64,000 nt of DNA from Trichodelitschia bisporula. Its lineage: Eukaryota > Ascomycota > Dothideomycetes > Phaeotrichales > Phaeotrichaceae. Of the stretch, positions 23,851 to 35,700 are shown one piece after another (position 1 is the first letter of the stretch; every line of letters begins with the position of its first letter). The DNA lies in NCBI GenBank assembly GCA_010356995.1, contig ML996692.1, positions 693,933 to 757,932 on the forward strand, written 5' to 3'. Position numbers and translations under genes: made by a program. Under the pieces are notes generated by a model that was given only the letters and a program-made list of their open reading frames with translations, made no database searches and was not told the origin of the DNA.

Positions 23851-26341
23851 ATGAATAGGTCAGTAGCTCCGCGCGCCCCGTCGATACCCACTTTTCCATC
23901 GACATCATGCCACGGCGCGTTTTATCATGGCTAACGTAGCGCGCGTCTCTCAGGGCATCTGGAGGCTCCGACAAGGAATCTTTGGCTCCCCCGCCGTCAC
24001 CGTATCCCGCTACCGTCGATCCTTCTCCCGTCGAGTCGATCGACTCGACAAGCTCGCAGTCCACCGACGTGACCGACATCGACCAGGATCAGAATAACGA
24101 CAATGACTCCTTAGGCGACATCAAATCGCCCGACATAGAGGTGCTGAGTCCTTCGGGAAGTGGGAGTGGGGTTAGCCAAGATGCGGAACAGGTGCTTAAC
24201 CTTTGAAAAACATGGAATTCGTGCACTGAGACTCTTAGGGACTACCGCAAATCGACATCATGGCTGCAAGCCATCATCGCGTCTTGGAACCAGATGAGGC
24301 GCCTCAATCAGTCATCCACGCGCCCGCCGGCTTCAAATCCTTCATCGGTACGCGACCAGTTTCCATGCCTGTATCGCAAGCAGAGCTGTACTCCCGCGCG
24401 CAAGAAACCAAGCGATCTCCACCGGTATACCGGGACCGGGCGATGTCCACGCCTTCTGAACAATCAGAGCAGTCGGAAGCCGTGTCCGAACCCACCGTCG
24501 TGTCACCGAGCACGCCGGAGAGCAACATGATGCCGGATTTTAAGGGGGTATGAAAAGCGCATTCGACCATTGTGACCTGTTAGCTGATATGGATAGCACC
24601 GATCACCTTTTCAAGACGCGACTTCTCACAACGCAAAGGCGCCGCCTGGTGCCCCCCGTCACGGTCCCGGTGGAACGCCCCGGGTCTCGGCCACGGCCAC
24701 GCAAGAAGCTGAGCGCAGATTGAGGATGAACAGCCGCAGCCTTGAAGGTAAGTGTGCTGTATAAAATGTTGTGATGGCACGCTGATCAACTTTACAGACA
24801 TCGCCGAAGCCGACGATCGACACGAGCAGATCAACGGCACCAGCGCTGCAGAGGACGGGGACGCATACGGCATCGCGCAAACCCTGGAGGGGCTTAATAG
24901 TAATGCAGAACAAGAAGTCGCTACGCTCAAGGCAGCATTGAGCGAATGTTGGACGCTTTGCAACACACTCGCTGGCTTGAGCTCGATGCATCGCGAGCGG
25001 ATGTTCAGCTACGCGGGGTCCGGCGATGTACAAGAGAATGCTTGGAAGAGCTGCTGGAAGCTGTGTCAGAAGCTCTACGAAGGCCGAGATGAGGACCACA
25101 CATCTCAGGTCCGCCCGCTTCTCGAACTTTGCCGAGATTTTTGTCAGTCGCTATTTGAAGCGCGGATGCGTAGCGATCCGATCACAGATTCCATCCTTCG
25201 CGTAAGCTTCGAGCTCAACAACCATCTTTACAACACCCATGACCGCAACCTCCCAGATGCATTCCGGGAACGGACACTGGACTTTTACCTCACCCTTTGC
25301 CACCGATTAATGAAGCAGCGCACATCTCTCCCGGAGGAAACGGACTCCTTGCTCCGTGCTTGCTGGACCCTTACCGAAATGCTCTTCAGTTTACGGCAAA
25401 ATAAGCTCACAGACCAGAGGGTAGATGAAGAACTCCTGGGATCCGCTGTTCAGGCCTGTTGGGAGCTCTGTGACCTCTTCCGCGAAGGTTGGACACAAAT
25501 TAGGCCGGATCGCGGAACCCCAAAACCATCACAACATGTTTTCCCCACTGGAGTACAGCAACAACAACCACCCGTCACGTCGCGCCCATCATCCTCCCTT
25601 TCCAGCACTTACCACTCCGTCTCCTCAAAACCCGTAACGTATAACCCGGAAACCCCAACCACCATTTTCGATGAGCGTGACGAGCTCTCGCCCGGTGAAA
25701 TGGTTGTGCCTAACATTTTGGTTCTTGGTCCCGATCCGAATGGCCAGAGCCAGTCTACGGCGCGGAAAGATCCGAATCGCTGGTCTTCGGCATCCTCGAA
25801 TACGGATTCCATGTCTGGTTTCTCCGAAACATCGTCCCAGCGGACCGCCACCTCGGTCGGCCGCTCCGTCCAATCCGGCCAATCTAAACCACATTCCAAG
25901 GTTTCACAAAGCACGGGGAGCGCTATCTCTTCGACTGCAACTCCCATCGCCGCCGGACCGCCGGAGCCAGAAAACCCGAACCTAACCTACATCAAAGCGC
26001 TCATCCTCAAGGCAGCCCTGAACGTAGGCTTCGCGCGTCAATCTCCGTCTTCACTTCCCACTTTCGTCAAGACTTTACCGCCGACGGCGTTCGGCTCTGC
26101 CCCATGGCAGGTCGGGCTACTCGACTCGTATCGCAAGCTCGTCATGACAGATCCCACGCTGCGCGGTGAACGTGTCGGCATTCCGGTTGGTCGGAAGCTT
26201 AGTGCGGCGGAGATTGGCAAGGCGGTGCTTTGGATGGCTCGCGGTGAACAGTTCAACTGGCTGCGGGAACTGTACAGGTTCGTGTTTGGGTTCGAAGCGG
26301 GCGATGTGGTGGGCAAGAAGGGCGTGTTCATCACGCTTTAA
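23851..26341 (+). CDS. Conserved fungal protein of unknown function with CWxLCxxL helical repeats
   Basis: Not recognised by name. Five exons (23851-23858, 23954-24191, 24239-24547, 24597-24747, 24798-26341) join in one frame to 749 codons. The first coding exon has only 8 nt (ATGAATAG). Residues 1-230 are Ser/Pro-rich and disordered. Residues about 280-470 (24940-25490) hold at least seven copies, 24-34 residues apart, of a helical motif: ECWTLCNTL, SCWKLCQKL, LLELCRDFC, SFELNNHL, FYLTLCHRL, ACWTLTEML and ACWELCDLF. A second Ser/Thr/Pro-rich stretch (500-640) leads to a compact C-terminal domain (TYIKALILKAALNVGFARQS ... LPPTAFGSAPWQVGLLDSYR ... EQFNWLRELYRFVFGF). It resembles proteins annotated only as domains of unknown function in Aspergillus relatives (memory, unverified). 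A scaffold role would be a guess. Confidence 0.82.
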
Positions 26342-27170
26342 ACGTTAGGAAGTAATGTTTGGGCTTTCTTTCTCCAGTTGGTGCGGGATGTAGGCCTTGT
26401 TTTAATGCTTGTAGGGAATTTTGGCCGGGTTGCTAGGGTTGGGAGTCGCATGAAGGAGGTTGGATGCAGTTGCTTCCCAGGTCGGACAGTTCGCTATCTC
26501 CAGCGACGGATTCACGGGGGCTGGGTATCGGCGGGGTTCTGGAATGGCTGGTCTTGGTTTTCTCATGGAAATCCCTGTGGCCCGTTGCCACTTCGGGAGA
26601 CGGTGACGAGATGGTGGCACGCATGAGCGTCATCGGCTGCCTACGCGAGGTAGACACAAGGGGGTTTCGACTTGTCTGTCCTTGTCGCGTGTTATATACC
26701 CCCTATTGACGTTCTTTTTGTTGTCTTAGGCATGGCCTGCCATCTGGTTTACTCTCCTGTCTAGTTGGCACTCATGGCATTGGCGTTTGTCGGAGCGAAT
26801 GGCGTCTTTTGCTCTACTTTAGGGAGGCGACTGGTGGTTGTGGGAAGTAGTTGGAAGAGCATGGGCCATCGTCTCGCTGTGGGATCTGGATTCCGGAGGT
26901 TCAGACAACAATGATTAGAACGGGGCTGCTTTTGTACACATTCTACGCTGTTGGGTGTTTGGAAGACGTCGACCGGCTCACAGCCCTCGGTCTTGTTATC
27001 TCATGTCCCATATGCTGGAGATATGTCTACCTCAGCTGAACAAGGTCCAGCACCTCAAGCAGACCCACCGTGATTGTACGCCGCCAAAGCCTTTTCACCC
27101 AATGCCGCCATCCCAAAACGGAAGTCGCACGCTCTCATGCCTCATCAATACGTCTCTAGCAACCCCTCAC
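26342..27170. other. Convergent 3' spacer
   Basis: An 829-bp region between two converging stop codons. Short open frames on both strands overlap one another and look random. No terminator or repeat signal is clear. Confidence 0.6.
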
Positions 27171-28693
27171 TCACCGCGTAAACTGCTTTTGCAAGCTCTT
27201 CGCAATGGTCTGAAGCTGGATATTGCTGGTGCCCTCGTAGATGGCGCCAATCTTGCTGTCACGCCAGTACTTCTCCGCCAGGCCCTCGCGCACGAAGCCC
27301 ATGCCGCCCATCCACTCGATCGCCGACCCGCTGACCCGGCCGGCGACCTGGCTCGCCAGGAGCTTGGCCATGGCGGCGTCACGCACAAAGTCCTCGCCAG
27401 CCTCCTTCTTGCGCGCGGCGTTGTAGACAAGGGCGCGCGCGGCGCTGAGGTCGACCCACGCCTGGGCCATCTGGTGTTGCATGCCTTGGAATTCGCCGAT
27501 GAGCTGGCCGAATTGCTTGCGGTCATTGAAGCAGTAGCTGTCATCAGGGTTAGGGTGGGTTGCTTGATTGAGGGTATATGTGGACTTACGAAGCTGCGTT
27601 CTCAAAGGCGCCGAGGGCGAGACCCGTCATTTGCGCGGCGATGCCGATGCGCCCCTCGTTCAGCAGGCCGATGGCGATCTTGTAGCCTTTTCCTTCCTCG
27701 CCGAGGAGGTTGCCGTGCGGGATGTCGACGTCGTCGAAGGTGATGACGCAGGTGCTCGAGGCTTTGATGCCAAGCTTCTTCTCCTTCTTGGCGATAGAGA
27801 AGCCCGGCGTGCCCTTTTCCACGATGAAGGCCGTGATACCCTTATAGCCCTTAGAGGGATCTAGGTTGGCGAAGACGATGAAGAAGTTCGCTTCCATACT
27901 GTTGGTGATCCACATCTTGCCGCCCGTGATCCTGTAGCCCGACTCCGTCTTGATGGCCTTGGTGGCTAGGGCAAAGGCATCGGAGCCGGATATGGGCTCG
28001 GAAAGGCAGAAGGAGCCTGTCATGTCAGTAAGTTCCGCGTTAGCTCTTACTCCCTTCATGATCACGTACCGACAGTGTCGGTCGCTAGTCTCGGCAGCCA
28101 CTTCTGCTTTATCTCCTTGCTGCCATACTTGAGCACAGCCGTGTTGACCAGCGTATTGTGCACATCGACCATAACGCTGACGCTCGGATCCACGCGCCCC
28201 AGCTCCTCAATCGCCACAATCGCCGACGTGAAGTTCATGCCAGCCCCGCCGTACTCTTCGGGGATCTCGATGCCCATGAGACCCTGCTCGAACAGCTGCT
28301 CCACCACAGCCGGGTCCATGGCCTCAGCCTCGTCCATCTCGCGCACCTTGGGCAGGATGACCTCGGATGCAAACTTGGCTACCGATTCTTGCATCAGGGA
28401 TTCCGTCTCCGAGAAGTGGGTGATTGGCGTCGGTGGAATGTCGGTGATGTCCACGGCGTCATCGCTGCGGCGGGCGAGGGTTGTGGAGAAGGTGCGGGCG
28501 GATATGGCGCTGTGATACGTTAGCTGCTGTGCTATCTGAGCTGCATACGAGTCCGTATATTGGAAGAGTCAGTATAAGACAGTGCTACTCACCCCAATGC
28601 AGAGCTCACATTACCCCTCCGCGCACGCGGCGCCCGGACCTGCGCGCCCGCAGCACGTACAACGGGACGGATAGCACGAGCAATGGAAGCCAT
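27171..28693 (-). CDS. Mitochondrial short/branched-chain acyl-CoA dehydrogenase
   Basis: FAD-dependent dehydrogenase that puts the first double bond into acyl-CoA, probably in branched-chain amino-acid or short-chain fatty-acid breakdown in the mitochondrial matrix. Exons are 28693-28593, 28509-28070, 28016-27590 and 27537-27171, giving 444 codons. The N-terminus MASIARAIRPVVRAAGAQVR continuing to ARTFSTTLARRSDD is a typical matrix-targeting presequence. Family blocks are IPEEYGGAGMNFTSAIVAIE, the flavin loop CLSEPISGSDAFAL, KMWITNSMEANFFIVFA, and IYEGTSNIQLQTIAK with the glutamate that serves as catalytic base in the short/branched-chain group. The closest remembered relative is ACADSB (2-methylbutyryl-CoA dehydrogenase); substrate choice cannot be settled by eye. 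Introns are 83, 53 and 52 nt. Confidence 0.95.
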
Positions 28694-31600
28694 GACGAGA
28701 GGAGGTGTTCGAGAGAGCAAAGGCTAGGATATCGAGAAGAGAATTGAGGAGTTGAAGAGCGTGTAGGGTTCGGGCGGATATGAAGCGCTTCGGCTTTGGG
28801 ACGTGAGCATTCCCCACGTCCGCGCCTTTGCTGCTCGCCATGTGACGTTGTTGCTCCGCAGCCGAACGTGCCGGGAAAGGCTCGGCTTGCGTCGGTCTGC
28901 CGGCATGGACCAAAGGAAAGCGGCAAGTCACGGGGGGATATGGGTGAGATGCATGGCAGACCGGGAGAGGGGTACGTACTGTATCACAGTCAAAGTCACG
29001 GGATGTACCAGTTGACTTCAGCGGTAGACGACACCTGAGTGATGTTTTCGGCCATATGCCCTCTTCCGACCATTAAACTATCGCAGCCATCATGTTCGGC
29101 GTTACAAGGCTTCGGTCCGGGCTTTATTACTGCCCCTCGTTTACGGATGTACTTCCTCATCTCAGTGCTCCGTATGCGGGAGAGAGAGATGTGCCTCGTA
29201 CGGAGTACTATCCGTCTACTTCCTCGCCGAACAAGGAGGACGTACCCCCGTATGGATACGAAGCACTTTGCAATGCAATTTTCCAGGAGGTAGCTAAGGA
29301 TGATTGCCATGCCGTGAACGGGAAGCGCTAGGCTAAGGGCCTGGAATTACCGTAAGGGAAAGTCGACCAGTCACAAAAATGGCAAATCTTCGTCCCTTTT
29401 ACCGGGTAGCACTTCGCATTCCCCATGGAGTTCCCCGGATTAGGCTTAGTCCAACGGCGCTTCGAGCGCTGAGACACTACAAAGTACCGTAATGTACCGG
29501 CTTCCCGGGAGGAGGGGATGAAAAGCATCGGTTAGTATAGGCAAGGATGTTGTCCGCATCAACTTCCCATCACCACCTTTATCACCACCTTAGCCAAGCT
29601 AGTCCAACAACTACCATCACCCCCCCCCCCCCGCAGGTCGGGCCTGCCATCCGACAATAGTTGCTCGGCAGGACGCCTCCTCCGCACACTTCACACCTCG
29701 CCTACCGTACCGTACACTGGCAGCTTAGGGGGAAACAAAAAGCAAAGCTCCTCCGCCCCCTCCCCCCAGAGGAACCCAAAGGGCGGCCATCGGGAAAGCC
29801 ACACGAACCACATTGACCCAACCGCCTCGTAGTCTGAAAGCCATGCACCATTTTACCTTCACACCCCTCCGGCATTCCCTATCCTCAAATCCCAATAATT
29901 CGCCCGCCACCCGAATCATTCAGCCTGCGCCTCCCAGCCAACGAACGGTCAAAGACCATGTATAGTGTACGCCCCAATTCATCAGGAGCCACCCCCAATC
30001 GATCCTTCAGCGCTTTCTGTTGGACGGCGAGTCCTGACGATGAATCCTCGTGCCGATTAGGGCGGCTCGCCTCGCTAAAGGCGCCAACGTGGAAAACAAG
30101 GCCGCTAATTGCAGTCCAAAGGAACTCAGAGAGGAGGATCAAGCCGTCAGCAGCCGAGCCAGGCGCCGCCCGCGCGTGAAGAAAATAAAAATGATTTCCG
30201 AATTGTCGCTTTCCTGGTTCGCTACCACACCCCCAGAACCTCAGATCCCTGACCCCAGATCCCCACGGCTCGGCTCATCACACCTCCAGTTCAGCCTCGG
30301 AACGCTCGCAGCTCGCCCAAATCCACACTCTGGAGCCAGGATCAAAGCAAGCAAGGCCGCGCCGTGACAGGTCGCCTAAGCCATGGCTCATCGGAAAGGA
30401 CCCCCATCCCATGGCCCCAATTCCCCCCCAACTCCGGATCTTTAGCCGCCATTGTAGTAGCCAAAACTAGCCTCTAGGACCCATACATCGTCGCCCCGAG
30501 CCGGCATGATGCAAGTCTGATGCGCAACGCGCGGCTTCGCACTCATGCCAGGCCCAAGCTTTCGATGCACTCCAAAATACCATTACGGTGCATAGGGCTG
30601 CTGCTCGCTGATATGGGGTGCCTGATAGATCCACTGGCCTCCACCGTACTACCGGGCATCATTGCGAGACGGCCAACCAGCGAACACCCTCAAGTCGCAG
30701 TAAAAAGACGCTATCACAACCTCCCACCACTCCCGTGCATCCCGCACACAACGGCACCAGTGCCCACCTTACCTCACCTTATCCCCCCCACAACCCTAGG
30801 CCAGCGCCGTGTCTGCTGCGTGTGCGCTTTTACCGTACGGTTGGTGCCACCCACGCGGGGCCAATATCGGTTGCCTGAACCGGCGTGCTACTAGTTGCCC
30901 ATTCCCCACACCCACCGCTACCCGCTCACTCCCCCTCGCGCGACTCCCGTCTGCGTCGCGTACGTCGTGCCACGATGTGCTCGCTTGCGTGCAACGCCTG
31001 TACTACCTGTACAATGGCCGCGAAGCCGGAAGGGGTAGAGCGAGGGTGGCTGGAGTGACGAAGCGGGGGCGCGACGCTAGGAAGCACACTCATGCGCGGC
31101 AATCTGAGAAGCAGAGGAGGGGTTGCCGCGCGATGCGTCCAGCGTCATGGCCTGAACCGTCCAGGTGCCGTGCCGGCCGGACCTGCCCTGAGCATCAATG
31201 CCCCGGCGCAGCATAGAACGAGTCCGAGCAGCCGTTGCATGACACGGCTATCTCGGAGTCAACTCCTCACCTACGTTGCTTGCTGCATGCCGCTAGCGAA
31301 TGTCCCCGCAACCGTGTACGCGACGTCTAGGGATTCCTGCGCGACGCACCGGAAGACGGTTAAGCAAAGGGGCCAAGACTGCGAGGGAAGAAAGCTGGTT
31401 TGATTTTGGGCAGTATGGCTAATCTCCTTTTGGGATGCACCCCCCGCAGCGCTCTCCTCATCCTTTGGCCCCTCCATATCCACGGTCGCCAGCATGCCAC
31501 TTTTTCTCTTTCCCGACCCAGCCCAATCCAGTCCACGCCTCAGTTTAGACCCTTTTGCCCTCCCAAAAGCACTACCATACTGACCTGAACCGTGGAGCAG

Positions 31601-32529
31601 CGCCATCGGCTTGCAGCTCATCATCAGATCCCACGCCGCGCCCCATCTGCAGAATGCATCCTTACCCTACCACCAGAGCATACCGGTTCGGGAGAGAAAT
31701 AAAGTAAACTAAACCCCAGGACTTGCCGTCATCAAACGGGACAGACTAGCCACACATCGAAGAACAAGGGTACCAACAGAGAGGAAGAAGAAAAAGGAAG
31801 GCATATGGAAAGGACATGAACGCAAAGCCCAGCTGCGGTATCCCCGACCCAGTCCAATCGCGAAGTGCAATTGAGCGCCGACAAAACTACCGCCCGGCCG
31901 ATGATGAAAAATAGCATGCATGAGTTCCCAGGGACCCCGTCATAATATTAAGTTTGCACCTGGAAAATAGAAAGCAGAGAGAAAGGGGACGTGTTCTGAC
32001 ACCATGCATGCACATACCGCCGGCTTCTTGGAGTCAACACCGAAGGGGTAATACCACAAACGCCCGAAGCAAGGATGAAGACCACGAATTCCAGAGTTTT
32101 CTCGCTCTGGCCAAGATAGTTTCAGTTGCAGATCGGTTGAGCGTGTCGCGCTGGTAATGCCCAAGAATATCAATTCGCTGGGAAGCGAGCGGGAACCATG
32201 GCAGAAATCGATGGCCGTGCTTGATTAAGTCTTATAGGCAGTCCGATGGAGGGAACCAGAGGCCGAGGGAAGCCGTAATTGCGGACAGGGTATAGGCATT
32301 GGGGGTTCGGATAGCATATACTGAGGAATGCGGCATCGGTGACGAAGGGATCCCTGAATTTTTGCTGGAGTGGAGGGGTGTCTGTGCAGGTGTGTGATGT
32401 GGAGGTGTTTGCTGAACCAGCTACACTCCAAAGTGTACGGGGTATTTTGCGGTCAACACTCAGCATGACCCGTATGGCTTCGATTCAAGGGACCTGGACT
32501 GCATCTAAATTGCAGCCAAGATCGTCCAT
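28694..32529. other. 3.8-kb intergenic spacer
   Basis: Upstream of the acyl-CoA dehydrogenase and downstream of the LaeA-like gene. No frame has coding character. Visible items are TACGGATGTA at 29142-29151, TACGGAGTA at 29198-29206, a 13-base C run at 29620-29632 and TACCGTACCGTAC near 29702. A small unrecognised gene cannot be excluded. Confidence 0.5.
29620..29632. repeat. Poly-C tract
   Basis: Thirteen C in a row, directly after ATCA. Length in the assembly may be inexact, as homopolymers often are. Confidence 0.8.
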
Positions 32530-34232
32530 TCACTGGACGGGTCGGCGGGCCACCCAAATATGGCTACATCTCGTCAACATCGCTTACATACCGATGGGCA
32601 AACGATGAAACTTACATGTTGTTGTAGGCATGCACCTTGGATTTGTTGATCTCCTCCTTAACCTGACTTAAGAGAGGCCGAATATGCTGATCGGCATCCC
32701 AGCGGTATACACGAGTCAAAGGCGCCAGGCTAAGAGCTTCCAATCCATCAGTCAGGCCAAGATTGTACCATCGTCCTATGGCCTTCTGGTGTTGGTCGGC
32801 CGACCAAGGGTTGATGGGCGCGCGAATGATTGTCTCGCGTATATCGATGAACCCAGCAGCCTGCAGCATCTGACGTGTATTTTGCTGGTAGGCGATTGGG
32901 CGGTCGGCGCGGGCGGTAGCACCGGCAAGGTATTCGTACCACTTGACAAGCGGGGAATCAGGGAGAAGGGTGCCATCGTCGCAGCGAGGGGTGAGGTCAA
33001 TCTCGACCTGCTCGATCCAACCGAAGCCCGGTTTTAGGTGGCTAAAGTAAGAATTAGGAGGAGAAAAGGCGCGCGAGGCAGGTGGGACGAACGTGTAGAT
33101 TTTTTGATAGAGCTCCGGCCAGCTCGAGACACTACCAGAGGCCATTTGAAGGTGGATGAGGTCCCATGAGTCTTCCCCTAGACTCCATATGCTCTCATAA
33201 TCGCGAGGAACACGAAACCGAAGGTTTGGCGGAATTCTAGACACACCGGTCAGCATCTGCGCCATGTACAAACAGATAGCATTTACTTTTCGGGTTGTAT
33301 GTTGACCAGGTCTATTCCGACGACCTAGTTGGCAATCGCCGTCAGCGCCACTGCTCCGGGTTCTGGGGTGCACAAAATGCGCAAAAAATTGCATACCTCT
33401 GCGGTTTGGTAGCGGCTAAAGATAGAACGCATAAAGTCAGCCCAGGTACAAATAGATTGGAAAGCGGCGCGTGGGCGGAGGGTTGCCCAACTGGGAACTG
33501 TGCACATACTCGGCCATATCGATCGCCCAAATACCGGTTCCACACCCCAGATCTAGTATGCGCGGGGGTCCAAGTGGGTCATTCGCCGCCTCGTTAATCG
33601 GAGCCTCATGCAGCTTTCCACGCGCAACTTCGAGGATTTTGTGGTAGATGTCCATGCGATCCTTCTCTTCCTGCAAAAAGGCAATGTTAGCGATTCGTGT
33701 CGCGCATGACGCAGCAGGCCGCGGAGTGCCGACAAGGATGCCAGGCGTCTCGGGGAGAAGCAAATGAGGGGAGGGGCAAGGAGTGAGTACGGGAGAGAAT
33801 TAACTCAGCTAAACTTACCTCGTCACACGGATACATGTACAAGCCGCGCCGAAATCCATGGAAGAGTCGTCCATTTTCTATGTAATTTTGCGGAACAGGT
33901 GTTGCTAGCCTATAATTCCAAAGAAGAGAGTCCGAGTGTCAGCGTTGAACGGATCAATGTGAAAAGACAGCGCCCGAAAAGATGCCGAAAGGCGGAGTAA
34001 AGCAGAGGCCGACCTGCACAGGAGCAGAGCGACAGTGGAGATTCAGAGAAAACAAGTGCACGGGGTGGTGGACGAGGCAACTTAGGCGAGCAGCTGAGTT
34101 GCAGCTGTCCACCGTCGCTCTAAAACCTCAGGGTGCGAACCCCGCCTGATTATGCTCTCTGCATGCGGAGAGGCACAGCATTGCGAATGTAGTGAACGAG
34201 TAAACTCACCCGTGTGATGCCATTGTGACCAT
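32530..34232 (-). CDS. LaeA-family SAM-dependent methyltransferase
   Basis: Member of the nuclear LaeA/VipC/Llm methyltransferase family. LaeA itself binds velvet proteins and controls secondary metabolism and development. Eight exons: 34232-34210, 33909-33819, 33670-33510, 33415-33397, 33324-33287, 33236-33093, 33041-32616 and 32563-32530, giving 311 codons. Marks are [20 protein letters not shown], motif [83 protein letters not shown] and the ending [16 protein letters not shown]. The tail depends on the last intron (32615-32564); without it the frame stops after HAYNNM. The first exon (MVTMASHG) is my weakest call: it fits frame and donor, but the 300-nt intron after it is long for this genome and could hide another exon. 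The protein lacks the long disordered N-terminus of A. nidulans LaeA, so it may be a LaeA-like paralogue. Confidence 0.86.
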
Positions 34233-35290
34233 TGGAGGCGAAGATGCGACGAGGGTTTGAAGCCCGGGGTGGGGCGGAGGTGTTTTTTTTTTTTGGTGGT
34301 GAGAAGGTCCTCGTGGGGATTCGCAGAAGAGAGGCAGAAGAGTGGTTGAAGGCCAGCTTATAGCTGCGTGCTGGTCATGGGACGGCGTTAGGTGGCACCG
34401 GGTGGGCGTTCGACGGGGCAACAAGGCGACGAGGGTTTCCGGCGGCGTGGTCGCTTTTTGGACGCGAGGGACCGCAACAGGCGGGCGGGGAGTATTGGCG
34501 GGTACGGGTTGGTGGTTGACGGGACTGGGGTCGGGGGTCGGTTTTGGACTTGGGGGGGGATGAGGAGGGGGAGGGGGTGGAAGAGCGGAGAGGTGAGGAA
34601 GGGTAAGGTAGAAAAGTGAACGTGAGGAGATGGGAGGAGATGGGAGGGGAAGGAGCAGGCGCGGGGGTGATGAAGGTGATTTGGCTGTCTTTGGGGGGTT
34701 GCGAGTTGTGTTGCGACCCCTTATATACTTGGTGAACCTCGTGGAACCTTTTTTTTATGATGGTGATTCTGGTTTTCGGCGGGATGTGGGGGACCCAGTG
34801 GAGAAGGGTTATGTGGGCTGTGGGTTACTGCGGGAAGGGGTGAGAGGAGGGTGGATAATTTGGGTGGAGATGATGGGTTAGGCGGGGGGGGGAGGTTTCA
34901 ACAGAAGCAGATCCAGAGAGGTTAGAAAATGTCGAGCAGGAATACGTCGTATTTATACTCACAACCCTTTCTCACACATCAAACCCCACGAGAGACACAT
35001 AAATGGTGAGAAAGGGAACTCAAGGAAGGGGAGATGCCTTGACCTGGCGCATGTGGATCAAAGTCTTTTTTCATGGTCGGTGGACGTGGGCGACAGGCAA
35101 GACACGCATACGCATACGAAGTAGCTAGGTACGCACATACTCTCTCACACACAACACGCCCGCAAGCCCACTCTTTTTCCAATCCTCTCACTCGATCCAC
35201 AACTTGGGATGGACCAGGGCGGTGGGGGGGATGGGTGGAATGGAGTGGGTGGGTTATAGAGGAAGAAGGGGTGGTGGTTGTGAGATTTTG

Positions 35291-35300
35291 NNNNNNNNNN
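35291..35300. other. Assembly gap (10 N)
   Basis: Ten N in a non-coding region. A run of exactly ten is often a placeholder for a gap of unknown size. Confidence 0.99.
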
Positions 35301-35667
35301 AACGACCTGAACTCCATCGTACAGTAAATTATGAAAGGTTGGGGGTGTGCAGATGTACGGTAAGCGCCTTTTTTGCTTCTGAGAAAGTGTGGTGTGGAGA
35401 GAGGAAGGAGGAGGGGCTGAAGCGCGATGTGGTCGAGCGGGAGGGAGGCAGATACGGGCCGAGAGAAGAGCGGAGAGATGTTCAGTGCGCGAGCGACGAG
35501 CTATTTGGAGAAGCGCCATCGCCGTGCCGTCTTCTCCATTCTTTGACGATAAACCCCACCCGAGCCTGTTTTATTTCAAGTCACCACGCCCCCATCTTGA
35601 TAAAGAGTTTGAAGGAGAGACTGAGGGTGAGTGATAGATGAGCAAGCGACGTACGTTGTGCGTGTAT

Positions 35668-35700
35668 GAGAGAGAGCGAGAGAGAGAGAGAGAGAGAAAG
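35668..35700. repeat. GA microsatellite
   Basis: A GA dinucleotide run with one GC interruption, ending in AAAG, in a G/A-rich non-coding region. Confidence 0.9.

Noticed and set aside
23859-23953. Start of the CWxLC-repeat protein at an internal Met (24260) instead of the 8-nt first exon
   Set aside because: Exons 2 and 3 continue one open frame upstream, and ATGAATAG plus a 95-nt GT-AG intron joins it exactly. The internal start remains possible but would waste conserved splice sites.
32612-32620. Stop codon ending the LaeA-like protein at HAYNNM
   Set aside because: The ATGTAAGT context is a strong donor, and splicing to 32563 gives [16 protein letters not shown], the expected family ending.
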